Positions 8,000 to 17,203 of a stretch of 64,000 nt of DNA are shown piece by piece; within the stretch, counting starts at the first letter, position 1, and every line of letters starts with the position of its first letter. A program made the position numbers and the translations under genes. This stretch comes from Microbacterium aerolatum (lineage in GTDB: Bacteria; Actinomycetota; Actinomycetes; Actinomycetales; Microbacteriaceae), in the NCBI RefSeq assembly GCF_007988825.1, contig NZ_BJUW01000010.1, positions 58,960 to 122,959 of the forward strand, in the 5' to 3' direction. The notes under the pieces are model-generated. The model was not told the DNA's origin, made no database searches, and worked only from the letters and a program-made list of their open reading frames with translations.

Positions 8000-9067
8000 G
8001 TGACCGATTCGCCGCGCTTCCGCCCCGATGTCCCCGAGATCCACCGCCCCTACGTGGCGAAGGACGACCGTTACCAGCAGTTCGAGTACCGGCAGGTCGG
8101 CACGTCAGGGCTCTTCCTCCCGCCGATCTCGCTGGGGCTGTGGTGGAACTTCGGCGACAACATCCCGCTCGACAACCAGCGCGCGCTCCTCCGCCACGCC
8201 CTCGACCGCGGCATCACCCACTTCGACCTGGCCAACAACTACGGCCCGCCGTACGGCTCGGCCGAGAAGAACTTCGGCCGCATCTTCAGCGAGGACTTCC
8301 GTCCGTACCGCGACGAACTGATCATCTCGTCCAAGGCCGGCTGGGACATGTGGCCCGGCCCCTACGGCGACTTCGGCAGCCGCAAGTACCTCCTCTCCAG
8401 CGCCGAGCGGTCGCTGAAGGCCATGAACCTCGACTACGTCGACATCTTCTACTCCCACCGCGTCGACCCCGTCACCCCGATCGAGGAGACCGTCGGGGCG
8501 CTCGACACCCTCGTGCGTCAGGGCAAGGCGCTCTACGTCGGAATCTCCTCCTACAGCGCAGAGCGCACGGCCAAGGCCGTCGAGGTCGCCCGCGAACTCG
8601 GCACCCCGCTCGTGATCCACCAGCCCTCCTACTCGATCCTCAACCGCTGGACCGAGGCCGAGCTCAACGACACTCTGCGCACCGAGGGCCTCGGTGCCAT
8701 CGCGTTCACGCCGCTCGCGCAGGGGCTGCTCACCGACAAGTACCTGAGCGACGGCACCGCTCAGCGCGCGCAGAAGCGCGGATCGATCTCCGACAAGCCC
8801 CTCTCGCCGGAGGGACTCGAGATCCTGCGCGGGCTCAACGCGATCGCGCAGGAGCGGGGACAGTCGCTCGCGCAGATGGCGCTGCAGTGGACCCTGCGCG
8901 ACCCCGTGGTCGCCTCGGCCCTGATCGGAGCATCCCGCACGGAGCAGCTCGACGAGAACATCGCCGCGGTGAACGGTCCCGCGTTCACGGCAGATGAACT
9001 CGCCCGCATCGACGCGCTGTCGAACGGCATCGACGTCGACCTGTGGGCATCCTCATCCTCACTGTGA
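8000..9067 (+). CDS. Aldo/keto reductase, L-glyceraldehyde-3-phosphate reductase-like (YghZ/AKR14 type)
   Basis: The 355-residue NADPH-dependent reductase has the (beta/alpha)8 aldo/keto reductase tetrad: Asp and Tyr in FDLANNYGPPYGSAE, Lys in IISSKAGWDMW and His in YSHRVDP. The N-terminal block YRQVGTSGLFLPPISLGLWW and the C-terminal IGASRTEQLDENI phosphate-binding segment fit the YghZ/Kv-beta-like branch, which reduces methylglyoxal and L-glyceraldehyde 3-phosphate. The gene sits between rsmA and ispE, which are usually adjacent, so it looks like a lineage-specific insertion into the core cluster. The physiological substrate is inferred only. Confidence 0.88.
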   Translation: MTDSPRFRPDVPEIHRPYVAKDDRYQQFEYRQVGTSGLFLPPISLGLWWNFGDNIPLDNQRALLRHALDRGITHFDLANNYGPPYGSAEKNFGRIFSEDFRPYRDELIISSKAGWDMWPGPYGDFGSRKYLLSSAERSLKAMNLDYVDIFYSHRVDPVTPIEETVGALDTLVRQGKALYVGISSYSAERTAKAVEVARELGTPLVIHQPSYSILNRWTEAELNDTLRTEGLGAIAFTPLAQGLLTDKYLSDGTAQRAQKRGSISDKPLSPEGLEILRGLNAIAQERGQSLAQMALQWTLRDPVVASALIGASRTEQLDENIAAVNGPAFTADELARIDALSNGIDVDLWASSSSL

Positions 9068-9074
9068 GCCGACC

Positions 9075-10007
9075 ATGAGTCTCGCCGCCTTCCCCGAATC
9101 CGTGCACGTGCGCGCGCCGGGGAAGATCAACGTCTACCTGGGCGTCGGCGGCCGCCACGACGACGGCTATCACGCCCTGGCGACGGTGTTCCAGGCCGTG
9201 TCGCTCTACGAGGACGTCATCGCGACGGAAGCCTCCGATTTCACACTGACGGTGTCGGGCGCCCTGAACCCCGACACCGTGCCCGTCGACGACCGCAACC
9301 TCGCGATGCGCGCGGCGAAGATGCTCGCCTCCGCCACCGGGTACGAGGGCGGCGTGCACCTCGAGCTGCGTAAGAGCGTGCCGGTCGCCGGTGGGATGGG
9401 CGGGGGATCGGCGGATGCCGCGGCCGCACTGGTCGCGTGCGACGCACTGTGGGGCACCGGTCTCTCGCCGCACGATCTGCACGAACTCGCCGCACGCCTC
9501 GGCGCCGACGTCCCGTTCGCCCTGCATGGCGGCACGGCCGTCGGCACCGGACGCGGAGACCAGCTGAACCCCGCACTCGCGCGCGGGCGCTTCGACTGGG
9601 TGCTGGTGACCAGCGACGAGGGGCTCTCGACTCCCGAGATCTACGCACGGCTCGACGCGCACCGCGCCGAGAACGGCGCGCTCGCCGACGACCCTCCGCT
9701 CTCGCTGGACGTGCCGATCCCCGTGCTGCAGGCGCTGCGCGCCGGTGACCCGCACTCGCTCGCTGCGAGCATGTTCAACGACCTCGAGGTGCCCGCTCTG
9801 CTGGAGCGCCCCGTCCTGGACGACATCATCAAGGAGGGCCTGCACGCCGGCGCCCTCAGCGGCATCGTCTCGGGCTCGGGGCCGACGCTCGCCTTCCTGT
9901 GCGAGACGCCGGAGAGCGCGCAGTACGTGCAGGCCGCGTTGGCGGATGCCGGCCGCACAGCGCTGCACGTGCACGGCCCCGTGGCCGGCGCTCGCATCAT
10001 CTCCTGA
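9075..10007 (+). CDS. ispE: 4-diphosphocytidyl-2-C-methyl-D-erythritol kinase
   Basis: IspE phosphorylates CDP-methylerythritol in the MEP pathway to isoprenoid precursors. The GHMP-kinase signatures are clear: VHVRAPGKINVYLGV at the N-terminus, the ATP loop PVAGGMGGGSADAAAAL, and IVSGSGPTLAFLCE near the C-terminus. The ATG at 9075 gives 310 residues, a normal length, and lies 7 bases after the reductase stop. A longer reading starting inside the reductase gene is out of register with that gene and is rejected. Confidence 0.96.
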   Translation: MSLAAFPESVHVRAPGKINVYLGVGGRHDDGYHALATVFQAVSLYEDVIATEASDFTLTVSGALNPDTVPVDDRNLAMRAAKMLASATGYEGGVHLELRKSVPVAGGMGGGSADAAAALVACDALWGTGLSPHDLHELAARLGADVPFALHGGTAVGTGRGDQLNPALARGRFDWVLVTSDEGLSTPEIYARLDAHRAENGALADDPPLSLDVPIPVLQALRAGDPHSLAASMFNDLEVPALLERPVLDDIIKEGLHAGALSGIVSGSGPTLAFLCETPESAQYVQAALADAGRTALHVHGPVAGARIIS

Positions 10008-10083
10008 CCCGGGGCGCGGGCTCGGATCGTGCGGATCTGACAACGCGATGCCCTCCGCAGATGCGCGAGTTGTGCGCGGAGGA

Positions 10084-10115
10084 CATAATGGGATGATCCA
10101 TGTGACCGTGCACAT
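10084..10115 (+). promoter_or_regulatory. lacI-type gene promoter -10 and autoregulatory operator
   Basis: A CATAAT -10 box (10084-10089) is followed at 10100-10115 by ATGTGACCGTGCACAT, an imperfect palindrome with the central CG step typical of LacI-family operators. A closely matching site lies in front of the sugar transport operon at 11230-11245. The position at or just after the expected transcription start fits repression of the regulator by its own product. A -35 element is not clear. Confidence 0.6.
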
Positions 10116-10133
10116 CCGAAGGAGGAGTTTGCG

Positions 10134-11147
10134 ATGGCTCCCTCCGGCGAGCGGGCACGAGTACCCAGCATCCGCGATGTCGCGCGCCTGGCAGGCGTCT
10201 CGCATCAGACCGTCTCACGGGTGCTGAACGAGCATCCCAGCATCCGGCCGGAGACGCGCAAGCGCGTCGAGGACGCGATCGCCGTCCTCGACTACAAGCC
10301 GAACCTCGCGGCGCGCGCCCTCGTGACCAGCCACACGCGCACGATCGGGGTGCTGTCCGCCACGATCGGGGAGTTCGGCCCGACCTCGTCGATCGCGAGC
10401 ATCGAGGATGCCGCCCGCGCCGAGGGGTACTCGGTCACCACCGTGAACCTGCCCGCCACGACACCCGAGGCGATCGGCGATGCCATCCGTCAGCTGGGCA
10501 GGGAGCAGGTCAGCGGCATCGTCGCGCTCGCGCCCCAGGTGCGGGTGTTCAACGTGCTGCGCGGCATGGCCGTCGGGGTGCCGTTCGTGAGCCTCCAGAC
10601 GGCGTCGGGCTCGGACGGATACACGCTCTCGGCCGACCAGGTCGCCGGAGCTCGGGCTGTCACAGAGCACCTGATCGATCTGGGACACACCGACATCCTG
10701 CACCTGGCCGGACCGCAGGACTGGATCGAGGCGGAGTCGCGCATGCGCGGCTATCTCGACGCGCTGCGCGAGGCCGACCTGCCGACGTTCCCGCCGATCC
10801 GCGGGGACTGGAGCGCAGATTTCGGTCACTTCGCCGGCCTCGAACTGGCGCGGCGACGCGACTTCACCGCCGTCTTCGCAGCGAACGATCTGATGGCGAT
10901 CGGCCTTCTGCACGGCTTCCGGGATGCCGGGATCGACGTCCCGCGCGAGGTCAGCGTCGTCGGGTTCGACGACATTCCCGTGGCGGCACATGTCTGGCCG
11001 CCGCTGACCACCGTGCATCAGGAGTTCCCCGAACTCGGGCGCCGTGCGGTGGACATCCTCCTCGCTGAGATCAGGGGCGAGCAGGTGCCCCAGTTCGGCG
11101 CCGTCGCGCCGCAGCTGCGCCTGCGCTCCTCCAGCGCCGCGAGGTAG
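10134..11147 (+). CDS. LacI family transcriptional regulator of the adjacent sugar ABC operon
   Basis: The 337-residue protein has a LacI-type helix-turn-helix at residues 9-35 (SIRDVARLAGVSHQTVSRVL), a hinge (KPNLAARALVTSHTRTIGVL) and a periplasmic-binding-protein-like effector domain with AVFAANDLMAIGLLHG and VSVVGFDDIPVAAHVWPPLT. A strong AAGGAGGAG ribosome binding site precedes the ATG. The matching operators before this gene and before mmsA make it the probable repressor of the transporter, released by the transported sugar. The inducer cannot be named from sequence. Confidence 0.93.
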   Translation: MAPSGERARVPSIRDVARLAGVSHQTVSRVLNEHPSIRPETRKRVEDAIAVLDYKPNLAARALVTSHTRTIGVLSATIGEFGPTSSIASIEDAARAEGYSVTTVNLPATTPEAIGDAIRQLGREQVSGIVALAPQVRVFNVLRGMAVGVPFVSLQTASGSDGYTLSADQVAGARAVTEHLIDLGHTDILHLAGPQDWIEAESRMRGYLDALREADLPTFPPIRGDWSADFGHFAGLELARRRDFTAVFAANDLMAIGLLHGFRDAGIDVPREVSVVGFDDIPVAAHVWPPLTTVHQEFPELGRRAVDILLAEIRGEQVPQFGAVAPQLRLRSSSAAR

Positions 11148-11192
11148 CCCGAGCGCCGAGATCTCGAATCCGCATCGAGAATCCGGCTCCAC

Positions 11193-11245
11193 TTGACACC
11201 GGGGTTCCGGAAGCGCAAGATGGTGTCTCATGTGAACGGTCACAT
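11193..11245 (+). promoter_or_regulatory. Promoter and LacI operator of the mmsAB-chvE operon
   Basis: A consensus -35 TTGACA (11193-11198) and a -10 CAAGAT (11216-11221) are separated by 17 bases. The palindrome ATGTGAACGGTCACAT (11230-11245) covers the expected transcription start and shares TGTGA..CG..CACA with the site upstream of the lacI-type gene. A bound repressor would block the polymerase. Ribosome binding sequence GAGGAAG and the GTG start follow at 11267-11280. Confidence 0.75.
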
Positions 11246-11277
11246 TGCGGGTGGCCGTCAGTAATCGAGGAAGATCA

Positions 11278-12846
11278 GTGAGCAGCACAGCGACGTTGCC
11301 GACCGTGTCAGGGCCGATCCTGGAGATGCGCAGCATCACCAAGGAGTTCCCCGGGGTGAAGGCTCTTTCCGATGTGTCGATCGCCGTGCGCGCAGGAGAG
11401 ATCCACGCCATCTGCGGTGAGAACGGCGCAGGCAAATCCACCCTTATGAAGGTGCTCTCCGGGGTGTACCCGTACGGGAGCTACACCGGGGAGATCCTGC
11501 TGTACGGCGAGGAGCAGCGGTTCAAGGACATCGCGGCCAGCGAACAGGCCGGCATCGCGATCATCCACCAGGAGCTCGCGCTGATCCCTGAACTGTCGAT
11601 CACCGAGAACATCTTCCTCGGCAACGAGATCCGCCACGGCGGCGTCATCGACTGGCGCGCATCCAAGACGCGCGCAACCGAGCTGCTCGCGCGCGTCGGC
11701 CTCTCGGAAGACCCCGACATCGCCATCAAGCACCTCGGCGTCGGCAAGCAGCAGCTCGTCGAGATCGCCAAGGCGCTGAACAAGGACGTCAAGCTCCTCA
11801 TCCTCGATGAGCCCACCGCCGCGCTGAACGAGAACGACTCCCAGCACCTGCTCGACCTGATCCTCGGTCTGAAGGCCAAGGGCATCGCGTCGATCATGAT
11901 CAGCCACAAGCTCAACGAGATCGAGCAGATCGCCGATGAGATCACGATCATCCGCGACGGCCGCACGGTCGAGACCCTCGACATCACCAAGGGCGAGATC
12001 AACGAAGACCGCATCATCCACGGCATGGTCGGTCGCTCGCTGGAGAGCCGCTACCCCGACCGCACGCCCGAGATCGGCGAGGTCTTCTTCGAAGTCAAGG
12101 ACTGGTGGGTCCAGCATCCGACCGTCAGCGAGCGGATGGTCGTGAAGGGATCTGGGCTCAACGTGCGTCGCGGTGAGGTCGTCGGGATCGCCGGGCTCAT
12201 GGGCGCCGGACGCACTGAGTTCGCGCGCAGCATCTTCGGACGCTCCTACGGCACGTTCCTCGGCGGACAGCTGTTCAAGGACGGTGAGGAGATCGAGCTC
12301 CGCGACGTCTCCAGTGCCATCCGCCATGGGCTCGCCTACGTCAGCGAGGACCGCAAGAGCCTCGGGCTGAACCTGCTCGACTCCATCAAGCGCTCCGTCG
12401 TCTCGGCCAAGCTCGCCAAGATCGCCCGCCGCGGCGTCGTCGACAAGCGCGAGGAGTTCACGGTCGCCGAGCGCTACCGCAAGGCGCTGCGCATCAAGAC
12501 CCCGACCGTCAACCAGGGCGTCTCCACGCTCTCCGGCGGCAACCAGCAGAAGGTCGTGCTCGCCAAGTGGATGTTCACCGACCCGGATCTGCTGATCCTC
12601 GATGAGCCCACCCGCGGCATCGACGTCGGCGCCAAGTACGAGATCTACTCGATCATCAACGAGCTCGCGGCAGCGGGCAAGGGCGTCATCGTGATCTCCA
12701 GCGAGCTGCCCGAGCTGATGGGCATCTCCGACCGCATCTACACCATCTTCGAGGGACGCGTCACCGACTGCATCCCCGCCGACCAGGCCACCCCGGAGGC
12801 GCTCATGCGCAGCATGACCTCCACGAATCAGAAGGCGAGCGCATGA
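11278..12846 (+). CDS. mmsA: Multiple-monosaccharide ABC transporter ATP-binding protein (GguA/MmsA type)
   Basis: This is the energy-coupling subunit of a CUT2-type sugar importer, with two fused ABC domains. The first has Walker [13 protein letters not shown] (about residues 48-59), Walker [12 protein letters not shown] and C-loop [10 protein letters not shown]. The second has the degenerate P-loop [13 protein letters not shown] with intact [14 protein letters not shown] and [14 protein letters not shown]. Asymmetric sites are normal in this family. The GTG at 11278 with GAGGAAG upstream gives 522 residues. The ATGA overlap with the permease gene indicates coupled translation. Confidence 0.92.
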   Translation: MSSTATLPTVSGPILEMRSITKEFPGVKALSDVSIAVRAGEIHAICGENGAGKSTLMKVLSGVYPYGSYTGEILLYGEEQRFKDIAASEQAGIAIIHQELALIPELSITENIFLGNEIRHGGVIDWRASKTRATELLARVGLSEDPDIAIKHLGVGKQQLVEIAKALNKDVKLLILDEPTAALNENDSQHLLDLILGLKAKGIASIMISHKLNEIEQIADEITIIRDGRTVETLDITKGEINEDRIIHGMVGRSLESRYPDRTPEIGEVFFEVKDWWVQHPTVSERMVVKGSGLNVRRGEVVGIAGLMGAGRTEFARSIFGRSYGTFLGGQLFKDGEEIELRDVSSAIRHGLAYVSEDRKSLGLNLLDSIKRSVVSAKLAKIARRGVVDKREEFTVAERYRKALRIKTPTVNQGVSTLSGGNQQKVVLAKWMFTDPDLLILDEPTRGIDVGAKYEIYSIINELAAAGKGVIVISSELPELMGISDRIYTIFEGRVTDCIPADQATPEALMRSMTSTNQKASA

Positions 12847-14162
12847 GCAGCAGCACGACCCCGACCCAGAAGCGCGGGTTCCACTTCTCCGACATCAGGA
12901 AGATGTTCGGCGGAGGCGGAACGTCCTCACTGCGCCAGTTCGGCATCCTCGGCAGCCTCATCGTCATCGTGATCTTCTTCGAGATCACCACGCTGCTGCG
13001 CAACGGCGCCAACGGTGCGACCCTGACGCCCGGCAACCTGATCAACGTCATCAACCAGTACTCGTTCATCCTGATCCTGGCGATCGGCATGGTGATGGTC
13101 ATCATCATGGGCCACATCGATCTGTCCGTCGGGTCGGTCGCGGCCTTCGTCGGCATCATCGTGGCCAAGTCGATGGCCGAATGGAACCTCCCCTGGCCGC
13201 TCGCGATCCTGCTCGGCCTGGTCGTGGGAGCTCTGGTCGGGGCCTGGCAGGGATTCTGGGTCGCGTACGTCGGCGTGCCGGCGTTCATCGTGACGCTGGC
13301 CGGCATGCTGTTCTTCCGCGGTGCGCAGCAGTTCATCGGCGACGCCCAGACGATCCCGGTGCCCAAGGGCTTCCAGATCATCGGAACCGGTTACCTGCCT
13401 GAGGTGGCGCTGCCGCTGAACTTCAACGTGCTGACCATGGTCCTGGCGCTTCTCGGCGTCGCGTGGCTGATCTTCTGGGAGGCCCGCACGCGCCGCATCC
13501 AGCGCAAGATGGGGTCGGACATGGCGCCCCTCTGGGTGAGCGTCACCAAGGTCGTCCTCCTCTCCATCGTCGTCCTCGCGGCGGCCTGGATGTTCGCGAC
13601 CGGCAGGCCTGGCACGAGCTTCCCGGTTCCGGGCCTCATCCTGCTGGCGCTGGTCATCCTCTACTCGTTCGTCACGAACAGCACGGTGTTCGGCCGCCAC
13701 ATCTACGCGGTCGGCGGCAACCGGCAGGCCGCGCGCCTGTCGGGCGTGAAGGACCGCTGGATCGACTTCTTCGTGATGATGAACATGTCGACGCTCGCCG
13801 CTCTTGCCGGCATGATCTTCGTGGCCCGCTCGCAGGCATCCGGCCCGAACGACGGCACCGGCTGGGAGCTGGATGCCATCGCATCGGTCTTCATCGGTGG
13901 CGCAGCGGTCGCCGGCGGCATCGGCACCGTGATCGGGTCGATCATCGGTGGTCTGGTGATGGCCTTCCTCAACAACGGCCTCGCACTGCTCGGTCAGGGC
14001 GCCGACGTCGTCTCGATGATCAAGGGCCTCGTGCTTCTGGTCGCCGTCGGCATCGACGTGTGGAACAAGCAGCAGGGCCGGCCCTCACTGATCGGCTTCA
14101 TCATGCGCAAGCGCAACAAGCCGGATGCCCCGAACCTCACCGATTTCCCCAAGTCCAAGTAA
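12843..14162 (+). CDS. mmsB: Multiple-monosaccharide ABC transporter permease (GguB/MmsB type)
   Basis: This 439-residue integral membrane subunit of the CUT2 importer is longer than RbsC-like permeases. It carries the mid-protein insertion typical of GguB ([16 protein letters not shown], then another hydrophobic segment). Recognisable family blocks are [46 protein letters not shown] and a late [18 protein letters not shown]. The start overlaps the mmsA stop. The sequence after residue 400 is basic and cytoplasmic. Confidence 0.92.
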   Translation: MSSSTTPTQKRGFHFSDIRKMFGGGGTSSLRQFGILGSLIVIVIFFEITTLLRNGANGATLTPGNLINVINQYSFILILAIGMVMVIIMGHIDLSVGSVAAFVGIIVAKSMAEWNLPWPLAILLGLVVGALVGAWQGFWVAYVGVPAFIVTLAGMLFFRGAQQFIGDAQTIPVPKGFQIIGTGYLPEVALPLNFNVLTMVLALLGVAWLIFWEARTRRIQRKMGSDMAPLWVSVTKVVLLSIVVLAAAWMFATGRPGTSFPVPGLILLALVILYSFVTNSTVFGRHIYAVGGNRQAARLSGVKDRWIDFFVMMNMSTLAALAGMIFVARSQASGPNDGTGWELDAIASVFIGGAAVAGGIGTVIGSIIGGLVMAFLNNGLALLGQGADVVSMIKGLVLLVAVGIDVWNKQQGRPSLIGFIMRKRNKPDAPNLTDFPKSK

Positions 14163-14192
14163 CCGCACCAACAAATCAGAGAAAGAGATCGC

Positions 14193-15314
14193 ATGAAGAG
14201 AATCGCGTTCGCGGCGACAGCGCTCGTCGCCGCATCAGCACTCGCCCTCACCGGCTGCTCAGGGCAGCGCGGAGGCGACACCGGGGGCGACGCCGGTTCC
14301 GAGGAGGCGGCCGGTTTCGAGGCCGGTTCGTCGATCGGCATCGCGCTTCCCGACAAGACCAGTGAGAACTGGGTCCTCGCCGGCCAGCTGTTCACGGACG
14401 GACTGGAAGAGGCCGGCTTCAAGGCCGACGTCCAGTACGCCCCGGCATCCAACACGGTCGCCGAGCAGCAGAACCAGATCCAGGCCATGGTCACCAACGG
14501 CGCCAAGGTCATCGTCATCGGCGCGAAGGACGGCAAGCAGCTGGCCACGCAGGTGCAGGCGGCGCAGGATGCCGGCGCCTATGTGATCGCCTACGACCGT
14601 CTCATCGAGAACACCGAGGCCGTCGACTACTACGTCGCGTTCGACAACTTCAAGGTGGGTCAGCTGCAGGGCCAGGCGCTGCTCGACGGGCTCGCCGAGC
14701 GCGCAGGCCACGATGCGCCGTACAACATCGAGCTGTTCTCCGGCTCGCCGGACGACGCCAACTCGGCCGTGTTCTTCGGCGGCGCGATGGACGTGCTGCA
14801 GCCGAAGATCGACGACGGCACGCTGAACGTCGTGTCGGGTCAGACCGAGATCGCGCAGACCGCGACCGAGGGCTGGCTGGCCGAGAACGCGCAGAACCGT
14901 ATGGACACGCTGCTGACCGGCTCGTACAGCGGCGACGCGGTCATCGACGGCGTCCTCTCCCCGAACGACACGCTTGCGCGTGCCATCATCACCTCGGTGC
15001 AGCAGTCCGGCAAGGACGTCCCGGTCGTCACCGGCCAGGACTCCGAGGTCGAGTCGGTCAAGTCGATCATGGAGGGCGTCCAGTACTCCACGATCAACAA
15101 GGACACCACGCTCCTCGTCGAGCAGACCATCAAGATGATCGGTCAGCTCCAGAAGGGCGAAGAGGTCGACGTCAACGACGAAGAGCAGTACGACAACGGT
15201 GCGAAGATCGTTCCGGCGTACCTGCTCGAGCCGCTGATCGTCACGAAGGAGAACGCCGCGGAGGCCTACGCCAACGTTCCGAGCCTCCTCGAGATCGTCG
15301 AGTCCTACAAGTAA
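14193..15314 (+). CDS. chvE: ChvE-like sugar-binding lipoprotein of the mmsAB transporter
   Basis: The 373-residue solute-binding protein is anchored as a lipoprotein, with lipobox LALTGC and the modified Cys at residue 22. The mature part is a type I periplasmic-binding fold close to ChvE/XylF: IGIALPDKTSENWVLAG, APASNTVAEQQNQIQAMV, VIAYDRLIENTEAVDYYV and VVTGQDSEVESVKSI. ChvE-type proteins bind several aldoses (galactose, arabinose, xylose, glucose). The exact ligand here is not readable. The gene is last in the operon, 30 bases after mmsB, with GAGAAAGAG upstream of the ATG. Confidence 0.92.
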   Translation: MKRIAFAATALVAASALALTGCSGQRGGDTGGDAGSEEAAGFEAGSSIGIALPDKTSENWVLAGQLFTDGLEEAGFKADVQYAPASNTVAEQQNQIQAMVTNGAKVIVIGAKDGKQLATQVQAAQDAGAYVIAYDRLIENTEAVDYYVAFDNFKVGQLQGQALLDGLAERAGHDAPYNIELFSGSPDDANSAVFFGGAMDVLQPKIDDGTLNVVSGQTEIAQTATEGWLAENAQNRMDTLLTGSYSGDAVIDGVLSPNDTLARAIITSVQQSGKDVPVVTGQDSEVESVKSIMEGVQYSTINKDTTLLVEQTIKMIGQLQKGEEVDVNDEEQYDNGAKIVPAYLLEPLIVTKENAAEAYANVPSLLEIVESYK

Positions 15315-15329
15315 TCCAGCGCTGGGATC

Positions 15330-15370
15330 GCGAGCCGTCCGGACCTTCGGGTCCGGGCGGCTCGCTCTTT
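15330..15370 (+). terminator. Rho-independent terminator of the mmsAB-chvE operon
   Basis: A 16-bp stem with one G-U pair (15330-15345 with 15350-15365) is closed by a UUCG tetraloop and followed by TCTTTC. It lies 15 bases after the chvE stop. This is the strongest terminator-like structure in the window. Confidence 0.85.
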
Positions 15371-15418
15371 CATCGCCACGACCGGCGGGGGCGGCGTCTG
15401 CCGTAGCCTGGTAAGGAC

Positions 15419-17203
15419 ATGGCACATCTTCTCGGGGCCGAGGGCCTCCACCTGGAATACCCGACCAAGGTCGTCTTCGACTCCATCACGCTCGGCATCG
15501 AGGAGGGCGACCGGATCGGCATCGTCGGCCGGAACGGCGACGGCAAGAGCTCGCTGCTCGCGATGCTCGCCGGCCGCAAGGAACCGGACGGCGGACGCGT
15601 CACCATGCGCGCCGGGACCCGCGTGGGCGTGCTCGACCAGGCGGACACGCTCGACGACGCCCTCACGATCGCGCAGTCGGTCGTCGGGGACGTTCCCGAG
15701 TACGAGTGGGCGGGCGACGCACGGGTGCGGGACGTCATCCAGGGTCTGCTCGCGGATCTGGCGTGGGATGCTCCGGTCGCGGGCCTCAGCGGCGGACAGC
15801 GTCGCCGAGTGGCGCTGGCCGCGCTGCTGGTGGAGGACTGGGACATCATCGCGCTCGACGAGCCGACGAACCACCTCGACGTCGAGGCGATCACCTGGCT
15901 CGCGGGACACCTGAAGAAGCGCTGGGCAGCGAACGCCGGCGCATTCCTCGTCGTCACCCACGACCGCTGGTTCCTCGACGAGGTGTGCACCGAGACCTGG
16001 GAGGTCCACGACCGGATCGTCGAGCCCTTCGAGGGCGGGTACGCCGCGTACATCCTGCAGCGCGTGGAGCGTGACCGGATGGCCGCCGCCACCGAGGCGA
16101 AGCGCCAGAACCTCGCTCGCAAGGAGCTGGCCTGGCTGCGCCGAGGAGCTCCCGCGCGTACGAGCAAGCCGAAGTTCCGCATCGATGCGGCGAACGTCCT
16201 GATCGAGGATGTCCCCGAGATCCGCGACAAGGTCTCGCTGCAATCGCTGGCGGTCTCGCGGCTCGGCAAGGACGTCGTCGATCTGCTCGATGCTGGAGTG
16301 ACCTACGGTGACCGCGAGGTCCTCCGTGACGTCGAGTGGCGGATCGCGCCGGGGGAGCGCACCGGCATCCTCGGTGTGAACGGCGCCGGCAAGTCCACGC
16401 TGCTCGGACTGGTGTCAGGCGCGATCGAGCCGACCAGCGGGCGAGTCAAGCGCGGCAAGACCGTTCAGGTGCGTACGCTCACCCAGCGGCTCGACGAACT
16501 CACCGACGTGTGGAACGATCCGGTGCGGGTGGTCATCTCGAGCCTTCGCACCGAGTACACGTTCGGCAACGGCTCCAAGGCGCAGGCGCTCACGCCCGGC
16601 CAGCTGCTCGAGCGGCTCGGCTTCTCGTCGGCACAGCTCTCCACGCCGGTGAAGGATCTCTCGGGCGGTCAGCAGCGGCGCCTGCAGCTGCTGCTCGTGC
16701 TGCTCGACCAGCCGAACGTGCTCATCCTCGACGAGCCGACCAACGATCTCGACACCGACATGCTCGCCGCGATCGAGGACCTGCTGGACTCATGGCCGGG
16801 AACGCTGCTGGTGGTCTCCCACGACCGGTACTTCCTCGAGCGCGTCACCGACCAGCAGTACGCCGTGATGGGCGGACACCTGCGGCATCTGCCCGGCGGG
16901 GTCGATGAGTACCTGCGCCTGCGGTCCGCCGAGCAGAACGCGCCCGCGGCCGCATCCGCAGCGGCAGCGACTCCGCGGCTCGACGGAGCGGCGCTGCGCG
17001 CCGCGCAGAAAGAGGTCGCCGCACTCGAGCGGAAGATCCAGAAGCTCACGCAGCAGATCGACAGGTCCAAGCACGCGCTCGTCGAGCATGACCAGTCCGA
17101 CTACGAAGGCCTCGCCGAGAAGATGAAGGCGATCAGCGCTCTGGAGACCGAGGTCGAGGAGAACGAGATGCGCTGGCTGGAGCTCAGCGAGCAGCTCGAC
17201 TGA
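15419..17203 (+). CDS. ABC-F family ATPase (Uup-like)
   Basis: The 594-residue protein has two ABC domains and no membrane segments, so it is a ribosome-associated or DNA-transaction ABC-F ATPase and not a transporter. Domain 1 has GRNGDGKSSLLAML, LSGGQRRRVALAALL and DEPTNHLD. Domain 2 has [30 protein letters not shown] and DEPTNDLD. The linker with KELAWLRRGAPARTSK and the C-terminal coiled coil (about residues 525-594, LRAAQKEVAALERKIQKLTQ) are the Uup hallmarks. A TAGCCT box at 15404-15409 lies 9 bases before the ATG. The gene meets the pseudouridine synthase gene end to end, with stops abutting at 17203/17204. Confidence 0.93.
   Translation: MAHLLGAEGLHLEYPTKVVFDSITLGIEEGDRIGIVGRNGDGKSSLLAMLAGRKEPDGGRVTMRAGTRVGVLDQADTLDDALTIAQSVVGDVPEYEWAGDARVRDVIQGLLADLAWDAPVAGLSGGQRRRVALAALLVEDWDIIALDEPTNHLDVEAITWLAGHLKKRWAANAGAFLVVTHDRWFLDEVCTETWEVHDRIVEPFEGGYAAYILQRVERDRMAAATEAKRQNLARKELAWLRRGAPARTSKPKFRIDAANVLIEDVPEIRDKVSLQSLAVSRLGKDVVDLLDAGVTYGDREVLRDVEWRIAPGERTGILGVNGAGKSTLLGLVSGAIEPTSGRVKRGKTVQVRTLTQRLDELTDVWNDPVRVVISSLRTEYTFGNGSKAQALTPGQLLERLGFSSAQLSTPVKDLSGGQQRRLQLLLVLLDQPNVLILDEPTNDLDTDMLAAIEDLLDSWPGTLLVVSHDRYFLERVTDQQYAVMGGHLRHLPGGVDEYLRLRSAEQNAPAAASAAAATPRLDGAALRAAQKEVAALERKIQKLTQQIDRSKHALVEHDQSDYEGLAEKMKAISALETEVEENEMRWLELSEQLD

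Noticed and set aside
9206..9648. Minus-strand frames within ispE
   Set aside because: Arg/Ser/Pro-rich shadow translations with no start signal or homology.
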